A stretch of DNA of 64,000 nt, from the NCBI RefSeq assembly GCF_002906165.1, contig NZ_PPCN01000006.1, positions 62,001-126,000 of the forward strand. Reading direction: 5' to 3'. The translations under genes were made by a program, and so were the position numbers. The stretch comes from Roseibium marinum (GTDB lineage Bacteria; Pseudomonadota; Alphaproteobacteria; Rhizobiales; Stappiaceae). Positions 8,602-17,895 of the stretch are shown piece after piece. Below the pieces are notes generated by a model, which was not told the origin of the DNA, searched no databases, and saw only the letters and a list, made by a program, of their open reading frames with translations. The first letter of the stretch is position 1, and each line of letters starts with the position of its first letter.

Positions 8602-10599
8602 ATGTTCAACAAGATCCTCATCGCCAACCGTGGCGAAATCGCCTGCCGGGTCATGGCGACCGCGAAAAAACTCGGCATCGGCACGGTGGCCGTCTATTCC
8701 GACGCCGACGCCGGAGCAAAGCATGTCGCCATGGCCGACGAGGCCTACCGCATCGGCCCCGCGCCCGCCGGTGAGAGCTACCTGAAGAGCGACAGGATCA
8801 TCGAGGCCTGCCGGCGCAGCGGTGCGCAGGCCGTTCATCCGGGCTACGGCTTCCTGTCGGAAAACCCGGATTTCGTCGATGCGCTGGAAAACGCCGGTAT
8901 CGCCTTCATCGGCCCCAGCGCCTTTTCCATCCGTGCGATGGGCCTGAAGGATGCCGCCAAGACCCTGATGCAGAAAGCCGGCGTTCCGGTGGTGCCGGGC
9001 TATCACGGCGACAATCAGGACGCGGACTTTCTCAAACTCCAGGCTGGCCGGATCGGCTATCCCGTGCTGATCAAGGCGCGCGCCGGCGGCGGCGGCAAGG
9101 GAATGCGCCGTGTCGATGACCAGAAGGATTTCGTCGAGGCCCTCAGGGGCGCTAAGCGCGAGGGCGAGGCGAGCTTCGGCGATGGACGCGTGCTCATCGA
9201 GAAATATCTCACCATGCCGCGCCATATCGAAGTCCAGGTCTTTGGCGACAGCCACGGCAACGCGGTGCATCTGTTCGAGCGCGACTGCTCGCTGCAGCGC
9301 CGCCACCAGAAGGTGATCGAGGAAGCTCCGGCCCCCGGCATGCCGGAAGACATGCGCCTCGCCATGGGGGAAGCCGCCGTAAAAGCGGCAAGAACGATCG
9401 ACTATTGCGGCGCGGGCACCATCGAGTTCATCGCCGATGTCTCCGAGGGCCTGAGGGCCGACCGCTTCTATTTCATGGAAATGAACACCCGCCTGCAGGT
9501 GGAGCATCCCGTCACCGAGATGATCACCGGCGAGGATCTGGTCGAATGGCAGCTCCGGGTCGCCTCCGGCGAAGCCCTGCCGAAGACCCAGGAAGAATTG
9601 TCCTTTGACGGCTGGGCCTTCGAGGCCCGCCTTTATGCAGAGGACGCGCCGAAAGGCTTTCTGCCCGCCATCGGCACACTGGAGCATCTTGTGCTTCCCG
9701 AGAGCACCGCCAGGGTCGACAGCGGCGTGCGGGCCGGTGATGATATCACCCCCTATTACGACCCGATGATCGCCAAGGTGATCGTGCACGGCCCCACCCG
9801 TGAGGCCGCGCTCGGCAAGCTGCTCGCCAGCCTTGAAAAAACGGAAGTGGCCGGCTGCGTCACCAACGCGGCCTTCCTCGCCGCTCTCTGCCGCCACGAG
9901 GGCTTTGCCGGCGGCGACGTCGATACCGGCCTGATCGACCGTAATCTGGCCAGCCTCATTGCCGAGCCGGAGGTTCCCGACGATGCCATTGCAATGGCCG
10001 CGCTCACCGCCCTTGGCCTCACCAGGCCCGTGACGGGGACCGACCCGTTCGGGACCCTGGCCGGATGGCGGATCTGGAGCGCCTCGCGGCAATTCGCACT
10101 GCTGGAGATCGCCGGCGAAAAGCGGGATGTGGAAGTCCATGCGCTCGCGCCGCGCCGCTTCGCGGTTCACCTTGAAAACGGTATCCGCGAATATGTCCTG
10201 GTCAGCGCGGCGGACGGCGCCTGCCTCTATGAATGTCAGGGCCACCGGGCCCGTACGGTCGTCGTCGAGGGCCAGAAGGGACTGACCGTCTTCCTGAACG
10301 GCCATGCCTTCACCATCGGACTGCCGGATGCGCTCAGCGCCAATGAAGACGCCGCCGCGGCCGGAGACCAGCTCATCGCGCCGATGCCCGGCCTCGTCAA
10401 GGTGCTCACGGCCAGGACGGGCGACACGGTCAAGAAGGACCAGCCGCTGTTGATCCTGGAAGCCATGAAGATGGAACACACGCTGAAGGCACCCCGCGAC
10501 GGGGTGATCGGCGAGGTTCTGGTATCGGAAGGCGAGCAGGTCACCGATGGCACCATTCTTCTCGCTCTTGCGGAGGAGGCCGGCGATGCTGCCGCCTGA
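8602..10599 (+). CDS. liuD: Methylcrotonyl-CoA carboxylase alpha subunit (biotin carboxylase + BCCP)
   Basis: This 665-residue biotin-dependent subunit contains a biotin carboxylase N-domain starting at NKILIANRGEIACR. The ATP-grasp domain carries the glycine loop AGGGGKGMR and the catalytic block MNTRLQVEHPVTE. A biotin carboxylase C-domain and a linker follow, then a C-terminal biotinyl domain with AMKMEH, where K623 is the biotinylation site. It carboxylates biotin with ATP and bicarbonate for the beta subunit. The ATG overlaps the stop of a short, probably meaningless frame, and the previous gene ends 64 bases upstream. The 3' end overlaps the acyl-CoA synthetase start by 14 bases. Confidence 0.93.
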   Translation: MFNKILIANRGEIACRVMATAKKLGIGTVAVYSDADAGAKHVAMADEAYRIGPAPAGESYLKSDRIIEACRRSGAQAVHPGYGFLSENPDFVDALENAGIAFIGPSAFSIRAMGLKDAAKTLMQKAGVPVVPGYHGDNQDADFLKLQAGRIGYPVLIKARAGGGGKGMRRVDDQKDFVEALRGAKREGEASFGDGRVLIEKYLTMPRHIEVQVFGDSHGNAVHLFERDCSLQRRHQKVIEEAPAPGMPEDMRLAMGEAAVKAARTIDYCGAGTIEFIADVSEGLRADRFYFMEMNTRLQVEHPVTEMITGEDLVEWQLRVASGEALPKTQEELSFDGWAFEARLYAEDAPKGFLPAIGTLEHLVLPESTARVDSGVRAGDDITPYYDPMIAKVIVHGPTREAALGKLLASLEKTEVAGCVTNAAFLAALCRHEGFAGGDVDTGLIDRNLASLIAEPEVPDDAIAMAALTALGLTRPVTGTDPFGTLAGWRIWSASRQFALLEIAGEKRDVEVHALAPRRFAVHLENGIREYVLVSAADGACLYECQGHRARTVVVEGQKGLTVFLNGHAFTIGLPDALSANEDAAAAGDQLIAPMPGLVKVLTARTGDTVKKDQPLLILEAMKMEHTLKAPRDGVIGEVLVSEGEQVTDGTILLALAEEAGDAAA

Positions 10600-12217
10600 G
10601 TGCCGGAGCTACGAGGACCTCGTGCGGGACTTTGCCTGGGATATCCCGGCAAGGTTCAATATCGGTGTCGCCATCTGCGACGCCTGGGCCGAACGCGACC
10701 CGGGCCGCGAAGCGCTTGTCTATGCGCAGGAGGACGGTGACACGGTCAACTATTCCTATGGCGACCTGAAACGGCTGTCGAACCGGCTCGCCAATCTTCT
10801 GGCCGCCCGGGGCGTCCGGCCCGGTGACCGGGTAGGCGTCCTCATGCCGCAAAGACCGGAGACCGCCTTTGCCCATATCGCCGCGCTGAAGCTCGGCGCG
10901 ATCACCATTCCGCTCTTCACCCTGTTCGGCGAGGAAGCGCTGGAATACCGGCTGAACGATTCCGGAGCGAAAGCGGTCATAACGGATTTCAGCGGCGCTG
11001 AAAAACTCGAAAAGATCAGAAGCCGTCTTCCCGCCCTGACGACGATATTCTGCGCCGATGGCGAATGCCCGGGCGCGGAGGACCTTGCCGCGCACATGGC
11101 CGGCCACGAGGAAACCTTCAAGCCATTCGACACGGGCCCGGACGACCCGGCAATCATCATCTACACCTCCGGAACCACCGGCCAGCCCAAGGGCGCCCTT
11201 CACGGCCACCGGGTGCTGCTCGGCCACCTGCCCGGAGTGGAAATGAGCCACGATTTTCTCGGCCAAAAGGGCGACCGGATCTGGACGCCCGCCGACTGGG
11301 CCTGGATCGGCGGCCTTCTGGATGTGCTCATGCCCGCGCTCTATCTGGGCGTTCCGGTGGTCGCCTGCAGGTTCAGGAAGTTCACTTCCGAAGCCGCCTT
11401 CCGGCTGCTTCAGGACCAGAAGATCCGCAACACCTTCCTGCCGCCCACCGCTCTCAAGATGATGCGCCAGATAGCCGATCCCGAACAGCGCTGGGAACTG
11501 AACCTGCGCTCCGTCGCCTCGGGCGGCGAAACGCTCGGCGAAGAATTGATCGACTGGGGCCGCAAGACCTTCGGCCTGACCATCAACGAGTTCTACGGCC
11601 AGACCGAATGCAATATGGTGGTCTCCAGTTGCTCAAGGCTCATGGAAGCCCGGCCGGGCGTCATGGGCAAACCGGTTCCCGGACACAGGGTCAGCATCGT
11701 CAGCGATGCCGGTGAGGAACTGGCCGAGGGAACGCACGGCAACATCGCCGTCAGCCGTCCCGACCCGGTGATGTTTCTCGGCTACTGGAACAATAGCCAG
11801 GCAACGGAAAGGAAATTCGCCGGCGACTGGCTTTTGACCGGCGACACCGGCCTGCGCGACGAAGACGGCTGGATCCGCTTCATCGGCCGCGACGACGATG
11901 TCATCACCTCTTCCGGCTACCGCATCGGCCCGGGCGAGATCGAGGACTGCCTGATCAGACATCCGGCCGTGGCGATGGCCGGCGTGGTCGGCAAGCCGGA
12001 CGCGCGGCGCACGGAGATCGTGAAGGCCTATGTGGTGCTGAAAGGCGGCATCGAGCCGTCGGACGAGCTCGCCGAGGAGATCGCAGCCTTCGTCAAGACC
12101 CGTCTCGCCGCCCATGAATATCCGCGCGAGATCGACTTCGTCGACACCCTGCCCTTGACCACGACGGGCAAGGTCATCCGCCGCGACCTCAGGGCCCGCG
12201 CGGAGCGTGAACAATGA
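10586..12217 (+). CDS. AMP-forming acyl-CoA synthetase of the leucine/isovalerate operon
   Basis: This 543-residue ANL-superfamily ligase activates a carboxylic acid to its CoA thioester through an acyl-AMP. The ATP-binding P-loop is YTSGTTGQPKG, the A5 motif is NEFYGQTECN, the A7/A8 hinge is LTGDTGLRDEDGW, and the C-terminal catalytic lysine is in TTTGKVIRRDLR. ATG 10586 is chosen because GGAGGAGG lies six bases upstream and because the start overlaps the carboxylase gene, implying translational coupling. A branched short-chain acid such as isovalerate or 3-methylcrotonate, or acetoacetate released by HMG-CoA lyase, would fit the operon. The length is below that of typical acetoacetyl-CoA synthetases, so branched short-chain acids seem likelier. 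Confidence 0.85.
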   Translation: MLPPECRSYEDLVRDFAWDIPARFNIGVAICDAWAERDPGREALVYAQEDGDTVNYSYGDLKRLSNRLANLLAARGVRPGDRVGVLMPQRPETAFAHIAALKLGAITIPLFTLFGEEALEYRLNDSGAKAVITDFSGAEKLEKIRSRLPALTTIFCADGECPGAEDLAAHMAGHEETFKPFDTGPDDPAIIIYTSGTTGQPKGALHGHRVLLGHLPGVEMSHDFLGQKGDRIWTPADWAWIGGLLDVLMPALYLGVPVVACRFRKFTSEAAFRLLQDQKIRNTFLPPTALKMMRQIADPEQRWELNLRSVASGGETLGEELIDWGRKTFGLTINEFYGQTECNMVVSSCSRLMEARPGVMGKPVPGHRVSIVSDAGEELAEGTHGNIAVSRPDPVMFLGYWNNSQATERKFAGDWLLTGDTGLRDEDGWIRFIGRDDDVITSSGYRIGPGEIEDCLIRHPAVAMAGVVGKPDARRTEIVKAYVVLKGGIEPSDELAEEIAAFVKTRLAAHEYPREIDFVDTLPLTTTGKVIRRDLRARAEREQ

Positions 12218-12277
12218 TCGGCCTCTCTCCGCCCCGTCATTCCCGACATCGGTGTGAGCGCGGCGAACACGCATCAA

Positions 12278-12313
12278 GCCCAGGAACAGGCCCAGGAACA
12301 AGCCCGGGAATTG
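12278..12313. repeat. Three tandem copies of a 12-bp unit
   Basis: GCCCAGGAACAG, GCCCAGGAACAA and GCCCGGGAATTG follow one another without a gap in the 217-bp spacer before the HMG-CoA lyase gene. The third copy has diverged. No gene is convincing across this spacer, and it is the longest gap in the operon. An internal promoter or mRNA-processing site is possible but not visible. Confidence 0.5.
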
Positions 12314-12434
12314 GCCGCGCTTTCAGCGCGAAGGATATCTGGATTGCGGATCTGCATTCGGCTTCGCCTTACTTGTCCGGAAAGACGAATGTGTGTACTC
12401 CCGCCACATTCCCGAAACCCCAGTGAGCAGAAAA

Positions 12435-13295
12435 ATGTCCGACTTTGTCACCATATTCGAGATGGGTCCTCGCGACGGCCTGCAGAACGAAAAAGAGTTC
12501 GTGCCGACAGCGCGGAAAATCGAGCTGGTGGACCGGCTGTCGAACTGCGGCTTCCGCAAGATCGAAGTGACCAGTTTCGTCAGCCCCAAATGGGTGCCGC
12601 AGATGGCGGACGCGCAGGAAGTGATGGAAGGCATCTACCGGCATCCCGCCATCAGTTATGCGGCGCTCACGCCAAACGTCAAAGGCTTCACCGCGGCCCG
12701 CAAGGCTTCGGCGGATGAGGTGGCGATCTTCGGTTCGGCGTCTGAAGGGTTTTCGAAAAAGAACATCAATTGTTCGATTGCCGAGAGCATCGAACGCTTC
12801 CGCCCGCTTCTGGAAAAAGCCCGCGAGGACGATATCCCTGTCCGCGGCTATGTCTCCTGCGTAACCGATTGTCCCTATGACGGACCGACCCCGCCGGAGA
12901 AGGTTGCGGAAGTCGCAAGGCTTCTCCTGGATCTCGGCTGCTACGAGATCTCCCTGGGCGACACCGTCGGAACAGGCACGCCGGAGACTGTCGCCGCCAT
13001 GCTGGACGCGGTGCTGGAGGCCGTGCCCGCCACCAGGCTGGCCGGCCACTATCACGACACCAAGGGCCGGGCGCTGGAGAATATCGCGGTCAGCCTGGAA
13101 AAGGGCCTGCGCACCTTCGACAGCGCTGTTGGCGGCCTGGGCGGTTGTCCCTATGCGCCAGGCGCCAAGGGAAATGTCGCCACGGAAGCCGTTCTCGGCC
13201 TGATGGCGGACAAGGGATTTGAAACCGGCATCGACCGCGAGGCTCTTGGGGAGGTCGCCGCTTTCGCGAAAAGCCTGCGGAGCGTGGACGCGTGA
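12435..13295 (+). CDS. liuE: Hydroxymethylglutaryl-CoA lyase
   Basis: This 286-residue TIM-barrel enzyme cleaves 3-hydroxy-3-methylglutaryl-CoA to acetyl-CoA and acetoacetate, the last step of leucine degradation. The N-terminal EMGPRDGLQNE motif binds the divalent metal and substrate. HYHDTKG contributes metal-ligand histidines, and GGLGGCPYAPGAKGN is the family signature holding the active-site cysteine. ATG 12435 gives the normal family N-terminus (MSDFVTIF). An in-frame start 42 bases upstream has no better support. The stop is nested in the start of the next gene (GTGA at 13292-13295). Confidence 0.94.
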   Translation: MSDFVTIFEMGPRDGLQNEKEFVPTARKIELVDRLSNCGFRKIEVTSFVSPKWVPQMADAQEVMEGIYRHPAISYAALTPNVKGFTAARKASADEVAIFGSASEGFSKKNINCSIAESIERFRPLLEKAREDDIPVRGYVSCVTDCPYDGPTPPEKVAEVARLLLDLGCYEISLGDTVGTGTPETVAAMLDAVLEAVPATRLAGHYHDTKGRALENIAVSLEKGLRTFDSAVGGLGGCPYAPGAKGNVATEAVLGLMADKGFETGIDREALGEVAAFAKSLRSVDA

Positions 13296-14080
13296 CTTAT
13301 GAGACCATCTCCCTGTCGGTCGACCCGCGCGGCGTCGCGACACTCACGCTAAACCGGCCGGAAAAACACAATTCCCTGTCAGCCCTGATGATCGGCGAAC
13401 TGACGTCGGCGGCGAACGACCTCGCCGCCGCCGCATCGGTTCGCGCCGTGGTTCTGACCGGCGCCGGGAAAAGCTTCTGCGCCGGTGGCGATCTCGGCTG
13501 GATGCGGGACCAGTTCGAAGCCGGCCGCGAGACGCGCATGTCCGAGGCGCGCAAACTGGCCATGATGGTGAAGGCCCTGAACGAATTGCCCAAACCGCTG
13601 ATCGGCCGTGTCCAGGGTCAGGCCTTCGGCGGCGGCATCGGCATGATGAGTGTCTGCGACACCGTTATTTGCGTGGACAGCGCCAAATTCGGCCTGACGG
13701 AAGTTCGCCTCGGCCTGATCCCGGCAACGATCAGCCCCTATGTACTTGCGCGCATGGGTGAAGGCAAGGCGCGGCGGGTGTTCATGTCCGCCAGGATATT
13801 CGGCGCGCAGGAGGCCAGGGACCTCGATCTTGCTTCCAGTGTCGTCTCGCCGGACGGGCTCGACGACGCCGTCGAACAGGAAGTCAGTCCGTATCTTTCC
13901 GCCGCCCCTGCGGCCGTCGCTGCCTCCAAGGCCCTCGCCAGATCCCTCGGCCCGGCCATCACCGACGAGATCATCGAAGACACCATCCGCCGCCTCGCCG
14001 ACACCTGGGAGACCCAGGAGGCAAGGGAAGGCATTTCGGCATTCCTGGAAAAACGCAACCCGGACTGGGCATCGCAATAG
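13292..14080 (+). CDS. liuC: Enoyl-CoA hydratase, probable methylglutaconyl-CoA hydratase
   Basis: This 262-residue crotonase-family protein is expected to hydrate 3-methylglutaconyl-CoA to HMG-CoA, linking the carboxylase and the lyase. The oxyanion-hole segments CAGGDLGWM (around residue 66) and GGGIGMMSVCD (around 112), and the glutamate-containing ATISPYVLARMGEGKARR region, are all present. It starts with GTG overlapping the HMG-CoA lyase stop, so coupling is strong. It is the last gene of the operon. Assignment to liuC rests mainly on position; other crotonase-family activities cannot be excluded from sequence alone. Confidence 0.88.
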   Translation: MTYETISLSVDPRGVATLTLNRPEKHNSLSALMIGELTSAANDLAAAASVRAVVLTGAGKSFCAGGDLGWMRDQFEAGRETRMSEARKLAMMVKALNELPKPLIGRVQGQAFGGGIGMMSVCDTVICVDSAKFGLTEVRLGLIPATISPYVLARMGEGKARRVFMSARIFGAQEARDLDLASSVVSPDGLDDAVEQEVSPYLSAAPAAVAASKALARSLGPAITDEIIEDTIRRLADTWETQEAREGISAFLEKRNPDWASQ

Positions 14081-14392
14081 AGCGTCAGGGGAACCCGTTG
14101 TTTCAGAGCGCCCCCACCGTCAGAACCTCAATCTTCCAGACAGCGCTGTCCGCTTTTTCAAGCTGCTCCTGCTTGTCGTCCGGATCGACGCGTCAGCGGC
14201 AGGGCTGTGTAGCGACCACGTTCAGGAGTTTCCTCCCCCAATCCTCATGCTGAGGAGGGCCAACGGCCCGTCTCGAAGCATGGGCGGCAAACTCCGGACA
14301 AGCGGCCCATCCACGGAAAGGGCCTGACCCGGCTTTGATAGAGTTCACATTTTCCGATAACAGAAGATTCAGCATGCCGAAAATCGTCCGCC
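14081..14392. other. Intergenic region between convergent genes, holding a REP-like repeat
   Basis: The 312 bases between the end of the enoyl-CoA hydratase gene and the 3' end of the minus-strand membrane protein gene contain no supported gene. The only structured element is the short palindromic repeat annotated at 14241-14290. No clear T-tailed terminator was found for either gene. Confidence 0.5.
14241..14290. repeat. REP-like interspersed element of the type common in Alphaproteobacteria
   Basis: The segment contains CCTCA-TGC-TGAGG (14243-14255), then a GGGC/GCCC pairing, and ends in GTCTCGAAGCATGGG. This matches the 'ctcatgctgaggag ... gtctcgaag(c/g)atggg' pattern that recurs in intergenic DNA of Rhizobiales and relatives, from general knowledge. 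It lies between convergent genes, the usual location. Confidence 0.6.
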
Positions 14393-15283
14393 TCATTGCC
14401 CGGCGGTGCGTCTCGCGTGCTCGATCAGGGCCGCGATGCGCGCGACATTCTTCTGCTCTGACGGCTGTGGCAGGTCCACCTCCCCGCCATACATGCGCTC
14501 GCGGCGCTGACGGATTTTCCTGCGCTGCAATTCGCTGATCCCGTCCGGCAGGTCCATGCCCGCGCGGTCGATGCCGATCAGGATGCGCTGGAGGTCGGGG
14601 ACAAGTTCGGAGGAAATCGTGAAGCGGACGCCGTCCCGGCGCCTGAAGACAAGCGTCTTGGTGCTTTGCTCGCCATTCAGAAGCACCGCTGAGCGCGGAC
14701 CGCTGGAGCCGATGGTCGCCTGAAACCAGGCCACCAGGCCGGGAGCCTCCCAGAGCCTGACTTCCATCCTGGAAAGCTCCTCATAGAGGACACGGACCCG
14801 CAGGCCTAACTGGGTAAATTCAAAGCCATTGCCGAAAAACCGCACCCAGGAGGTTTGCTGACGCACGGCGGCAGTGAAGAAAACCAGCGAAGCGGACGCG
14901 GGTGCGAGGCAAAAGAGGGCAAGGAGCGCGAGCCCGCCGGTGGCAAGCCCCATGCCGATGAAGGCGAGTGAAAACAGCGGGATGCCGAGCGCGAAGCCGA
15001 TGAGATCCAGGATGAGCACCGGCGGCCGGGACACCGGCCGGATCGCCCCGGAAGGGGCGTTTGGCCGCGGCAGGGCGGCGTAAATACCGGCGGCGGCCAC
15101 CAGACACAGGAGGCTGCTCAGCACCGACATGAAGAAAAATCCGCCGATGATGGCAAGCACACCAAGGCTCAGCGGAACGAGCCGCCGGATAAATTCAAGT
15201 TTTGCCGTTTTGCCCACACCGCTCTCCATGCATTCAAACAGCGGAACATTCTTGAAACGAGGAAGACTTGCTGATTCTTTCAT
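14393..15283 (-). CDS. Hypothetical inner-membrane protein
   Basis: The 296-residue protein has two pairs of hydrophobic segments in its first half: about 35-75 (LSLGVLAIIGGFFFMSVLSSLLCLVAAAGIYAAL, given here only as a location, two adjacent helices) and about 90-140. A soluble C-terminal half follows from about 150. That half resembles a PH-like module (LYEELSRMEVRLW, then TKTLVFRRRDG). It ends with a charged helical tail rich in Arg and Gln. No family is recognised. It stands alone, and the small frame upstream at 15288-15431 may or may not be a gene. Confidence 0.7.
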   Translation of the reverse strand: MKESASLPRFKNVPLFECMESGVGKTAKLEFIRRLVPLSLGVLAIIGGFFFMSVLSSLLCLVAAAGIYAALPRPNAPSGAIRPVSRPPVLILDLIGFALGIPLFSLAFIGMGLATGGLALLALFCLAPASASLVFFTAAVRQQTSWVRFFGNGFEFTQLGLRVRVLYEELSRMEVRLWEAPGLVAWFQATIGSSGPRSAVLLNGEQSTKTLVFRRRDGVRFTISSELVPDLQRILIGIDRAGMDLPDGISELQRRKIRQRRERMYGGEVDLPQPSEQKNVARIAALIEHARRTAGQ

Positions 15284-15287
15284 TGAA

Positions 15288-15431
15288 TCAACTTGGCGGC
15301 TTTAAATCAAGCAGACGTTTCGGCAATCCAAAATCAAAGTAACCATCCGGAAAATACGGATCGTAAAAACGCAGTGTAAAAAGTGTCAGGAGAACCGCGA
15401 ATTGAAGGATTTTCCCGAAACCGTTGTTCAT
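15288..15431 (-). CDS. Possible small membrane protein (47 residues)
   Basis: The frame encodes one hydrophobic segment (ILQFAVLLTLFTLRF) followed by an aromatic, proline-rich tail. It ends five bases before the start of the membrane protein gene at 15283, on the same strand, so the two could be an operon. There is no good ribosome binding site before ATG 15431, and I know no homologue. It may be spurious. Confidence 0.3.
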   Translation of the reverse strand: MNNGFGKILQFAVLLTLFTLRFYDPYFPDGYFDFGLPKRLLDLKPPS

Positions 15432-15531
15432 GCAGCCCGCACGGCGATAGCCCAACCAGGGGCGGGTGAGCGGACGAACCTGAACAAGATCAGCGCTCAA
15501 GTAGCCCGAAGGGCGGTAGCGCGAGCAGGAA

Positions 15532-15607
15532 TGGTGCCGCTTGCAGGACTCGAACCTGCGACCCCATCATTACGAATGATGTGCTCTACCACCTGAGCTA
15601 AAGCGGC
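15532..15607 (-). tRNA. tRNA-Thr (anticodon CGU), CCA encoded
   Basis: Read on the minus strand the acceptor arms GCCGCTT/AAGCGGC pair fully, followed by discriminator A and an encoded CCA. The D-arm (AGCTCAGGTGGTAGAGC), an anticodon stem-loop CATCA-TTCGTAA-TGATG with anticodon CGT, and the T-arm (GCAGGTTCGAGTCCTGC) are all canonical. CGU reads ACG threonine codons, frequent in a high-GC genome. Confidence 0.96.
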
Positions 15608-15830
15608 GATCTGCTTGAAGAACAAGCAAGGCGCGATACGGCGCGCATCCCCGGTGCCTGCCGGGTGCGCCGCTAATTACCGGAGCTTGGCCCCGGATGC
15701 AAGAGGCTAACGGCAAGTTCCGCGAAGGATATGGCATCTTCCCTGTCTCGGCCGCCTGCACGTGCCAATTGGGGCCATGCTGATCGGAGCGCGGCAAGAC
15801 CCGCGGTCACCTCCCCCTGGAGTCACAACC

Positions 15831-17768
15831 CTAGTTGAAGAACCTGGGCCGCGGCTTCTTTGCCGCGGTTTCCTCGTCGTCGTCATCCGGCCCCGGATCG
15901 TCCGGCATGCGGGTCAGGGCGAACTCGATCGGGCCGTTCAGTTCCTCCTTGCCGGGCTTCGGGTTCTTTTCCACCGGCGTGCTCTCGCTTTGCGCGCCCT
16001 TGCCGGATGTCACCACCGGTTTTTCCTCGACTGGGACCGCCTTGGCGGACGCGTCGGCCTGTGGCGCGCTTTCCGGTTTGGCTGGTTCGGCCGGTTTGAG
16101 CGGTTCGGATTTTTCGGGTTCTACCGCCTTTTCCGCGGACTGCGGTGCCTCCGGCAGATCGCTCAGCGGCGGGGTAAGCCCGACGTCGTCCGTGGTCCCC
16201 TCATGGCCTTGCATGCTGTCCTTCTCCGGCTCGGCCTTGGCCATCGGCGAAGCTCCGGCTTCCTGCTGCCCTTCCGGTTCCTTTGAACCTGGCTTGGGGG
16301 TGTCTGGCTTCGAAGTAACGGGCTTCGGGGAGACCGGCTCAGGCGTCAGATCCACCGTTTCCGGGTCTTCGCCGGGTTTATCCACCTTGGCTTCGGGCGT
16401 TCCGACTGCAGCTGCCGCGACAGCCGCGGCCGGAAGTACCGGCGCCTCGAACACGCTGTCTTCCAGCAGGTCGCCCTCTTCGTCAGACAGGCCGCCGGGC
16501 ATCACCCACTTGAAAGCGTCCAGCTTGCCGGTGACCGGGGAGACCGCCTGCCATTCGGCGGACACGATCCCGTCGGCCATCCACACCTTGTCGAGAGGCG
16601 CCTTGATCGCCCGCGCGAGCCAGTCGCGCATCCGGCCCCTGTCGCCATGTTCGGCCTCTTCCACTTCCGCCATCAGCAGGAAAGCCTTGCGGGACGGCTC
16701 GGACTGCAGAACCTTTTTCAATTGCGCCCGGGCTTCCTCGAATTCCCGCGCTTCCAGGGCCGCCTGGGCGACCGCCAAGGCACCTTCCCCCGTGTTGGCA
16801 CGTTGCGCCGACAGGGATTTGACCCGTTTCAGCCGGTCGACGGCGGTGTCCCCGGTGCGTACATGGGCATAGGTATCCGCAAGCTCGGGATGCGGGAAAA
16901 GCCGCCAGGTCGTCTCCAGCACCTTCGACGCCTTGCGGATATCGCCGCGGCGCGTCGCAAGGCGCGAGGTCAAGACGGCCGCCGGCACGAGATCCAGCGC
17001 CAGGCCGTGCGCTTCCTTGGCGAGCGAATAGGCCCGTTCCGGCTCGCCGCCCTCCAGCTTTTGCGCAAGGGCGGTCAGGATGACGGCACGCTGACGGCGA
17101 TAGGTTTTCTTGTCGATCATCTTGGCGGCGTAGTTGCGCTCAAGCGTCTTGAGCGCCTCGTCCCAGTGATGGGCCACGGCCTGATAGCCGAGCACCGCCT
17201 TGCCGGCCCATTCCAGGCCAGGCGAGGTTTTCGCCGCTTCCTCTGCGTAATGACGGGCGGCAACGGGTTCGCGGTGGCGTTCGGCTTCCACAAAGAGACC
17301 GTGCAGGCCCAGAGCCTTTGTCTGCGGATCTTCCAGCATCGCCTCGAAACGGCCGCGCGCCTCGTCGTCCTTGCCGGCAAGCTGCGCCGTCTGCGCAAGG
17401 AGCAGCTTCGCGGCGGGTTCTTCGCTCAGCAGCCGGTCCGCCTCCAGAGCGTAGCGGCGTGCCTGTTTGGAATTACCGGTTCCAAGCGCGATCAGACCCT
17501 GTGACAAGGCCTGGTAGCCCTTGTCCTTGCGGCGGCGCTGAAAAAACCGGCTGGCGATATGCGGGGATTTCAGGATCACGCGGATGACCCAGACAACCGC
17601 GAGGAAAATCGCCAGCAGGACACCGGCGACAACGGCGAACACCGCCGGCGGCTGTTCCCAGACATAGCCGTTCCAGCTGATCGAGATCATGCCCGGCACG
17701 TCCGACAGCCAGGCAAAGCCCACTGCAAGGGCGAACAGCAGCGCGAAAAAGAGAAGGACGCGGATCAT
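15831..17768 (-). CDS. hemY: HemY-type membrane TPR protein of the haem biosynthesis operon
   Basis: The 645-residue protein has two N-terminal transmembrane helices (about 1-22 and 42-66), then the HemY_N region (DKGYQALSQGLIALGTGNSKQARRYA marks its conserved core in position, about residues 83-110). Helical TPR-like repeats run to about 430. The C-terminal 200 residues are disordered and rich in Pro, Glu, Ser and Lys. It is not protoporphyrinogen oxidase, despite the shared gene name in Bacillus. In proteobacteria this family is co-transcribed with hemC and hemD, as here, and its biochemical role is unsettled. It is the last gene of hemC-hemD-mic60-hemY on the minus strand. Confidence 0.9.
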   Translation of the reverse strand: MIRVLLFFALLFALAVGFAWLSDVPGMISISWNGYVWEQPPAVFAVVAGVLLAIFLAVVWVIRVILKSPHIASRFFQRRRKDKGYQALSQGLIALGTGNSKQARRYALEADRLLSEEPAAKLLLAQTAQLAGKDDEARGRFEAMLEDPQTKALGLHGLFVEAERHREPVAARHYAEEAAKTSPGLEWAGKAVLGYQAVAHHWDEALKTLERNYAAKMIDKKTYRRQRAVILTALAQKLEGGEPERAYSLAKEAHGLALDLVPAAVLTSRLATRRGDIRKASKVLETTWRLFPHPELADTYAHVRTGDTAVDRLKRVKSLSAQRANTGEGALAVAQAALEAREFEEARAQLKKVLQSEPSRKAFLLMAEVEEAEHGDRGRMRDWLARAIKAPLDKVWMADGIVSAEWQAVSPVTGKLDAFKWVMPGGLSDEEGDLLEDSVFEAPVLPAAAVAAAAVGTPEAKVDKPGEDPETVDLTPEPVSPKPVTSKPDTPKPGSKEPEGQQEAGASPMAKAEPEKDSMQGHEGTTDDVGLTPPLSDLPEAPQSAEKAVEPEKSEPLKPAEPAKPESAPQADASAKAVPVEEKPVVTSGKGAQSESTPVEKNPKPGKEELNGPIEFALTRMPDDPGPDDDDEETAAKKPRPRFFN

Positions 17769-17895
17769 TCAGTACGCTCCCAAGGGTTGCCGGCCATCGC
17801 CGGCCCAATATCGTCCGCAGTATCCGGCGCTCGGGCGAACGCGGGCACGATACTGCGGCATCTCATAACCCGTCAGCCGCAAAGCCGGCCACCGG

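Noticed and set aside
8528-8602. 24-codon frame between the hydrolase and carboxylase alpha genes
   Set aside because: Begins inside the hydrolase gene and ends at the next start; too short and without any feature. It could at most be a leader that couples translation.
8404-10479. 691-codon open frame on the minus strand
   Set aside because: Lies opposite the carboxylase alpha subunit gene, which has complete biotin carboxylase and biotinyl motifs. No ribosome binding site or recognisable protein on the minus strand.
12254-12718. Possible 154-residue protein in the spacer before HMG-CoA lyase
   Set aside because: Its second half is an out-of-frame reading of the HMG-CoA lyase gene, and the first part is created by the 12-bp tandem repeat.
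14081-14392. Searched for a small RNA or second tRNA
   Set aside because: Only a REP-like element was seen; no cloverleaf or terminator-ended hairpin set.
15831-17768. hemY considered as protoporphyrinogen oxidase
   Set aside because: The protein has two membrane helices and TPR-like repeats, with no FAD-binding motif. It is the proteobacterial HemY family, not the Bacillus enzyme of the same name.
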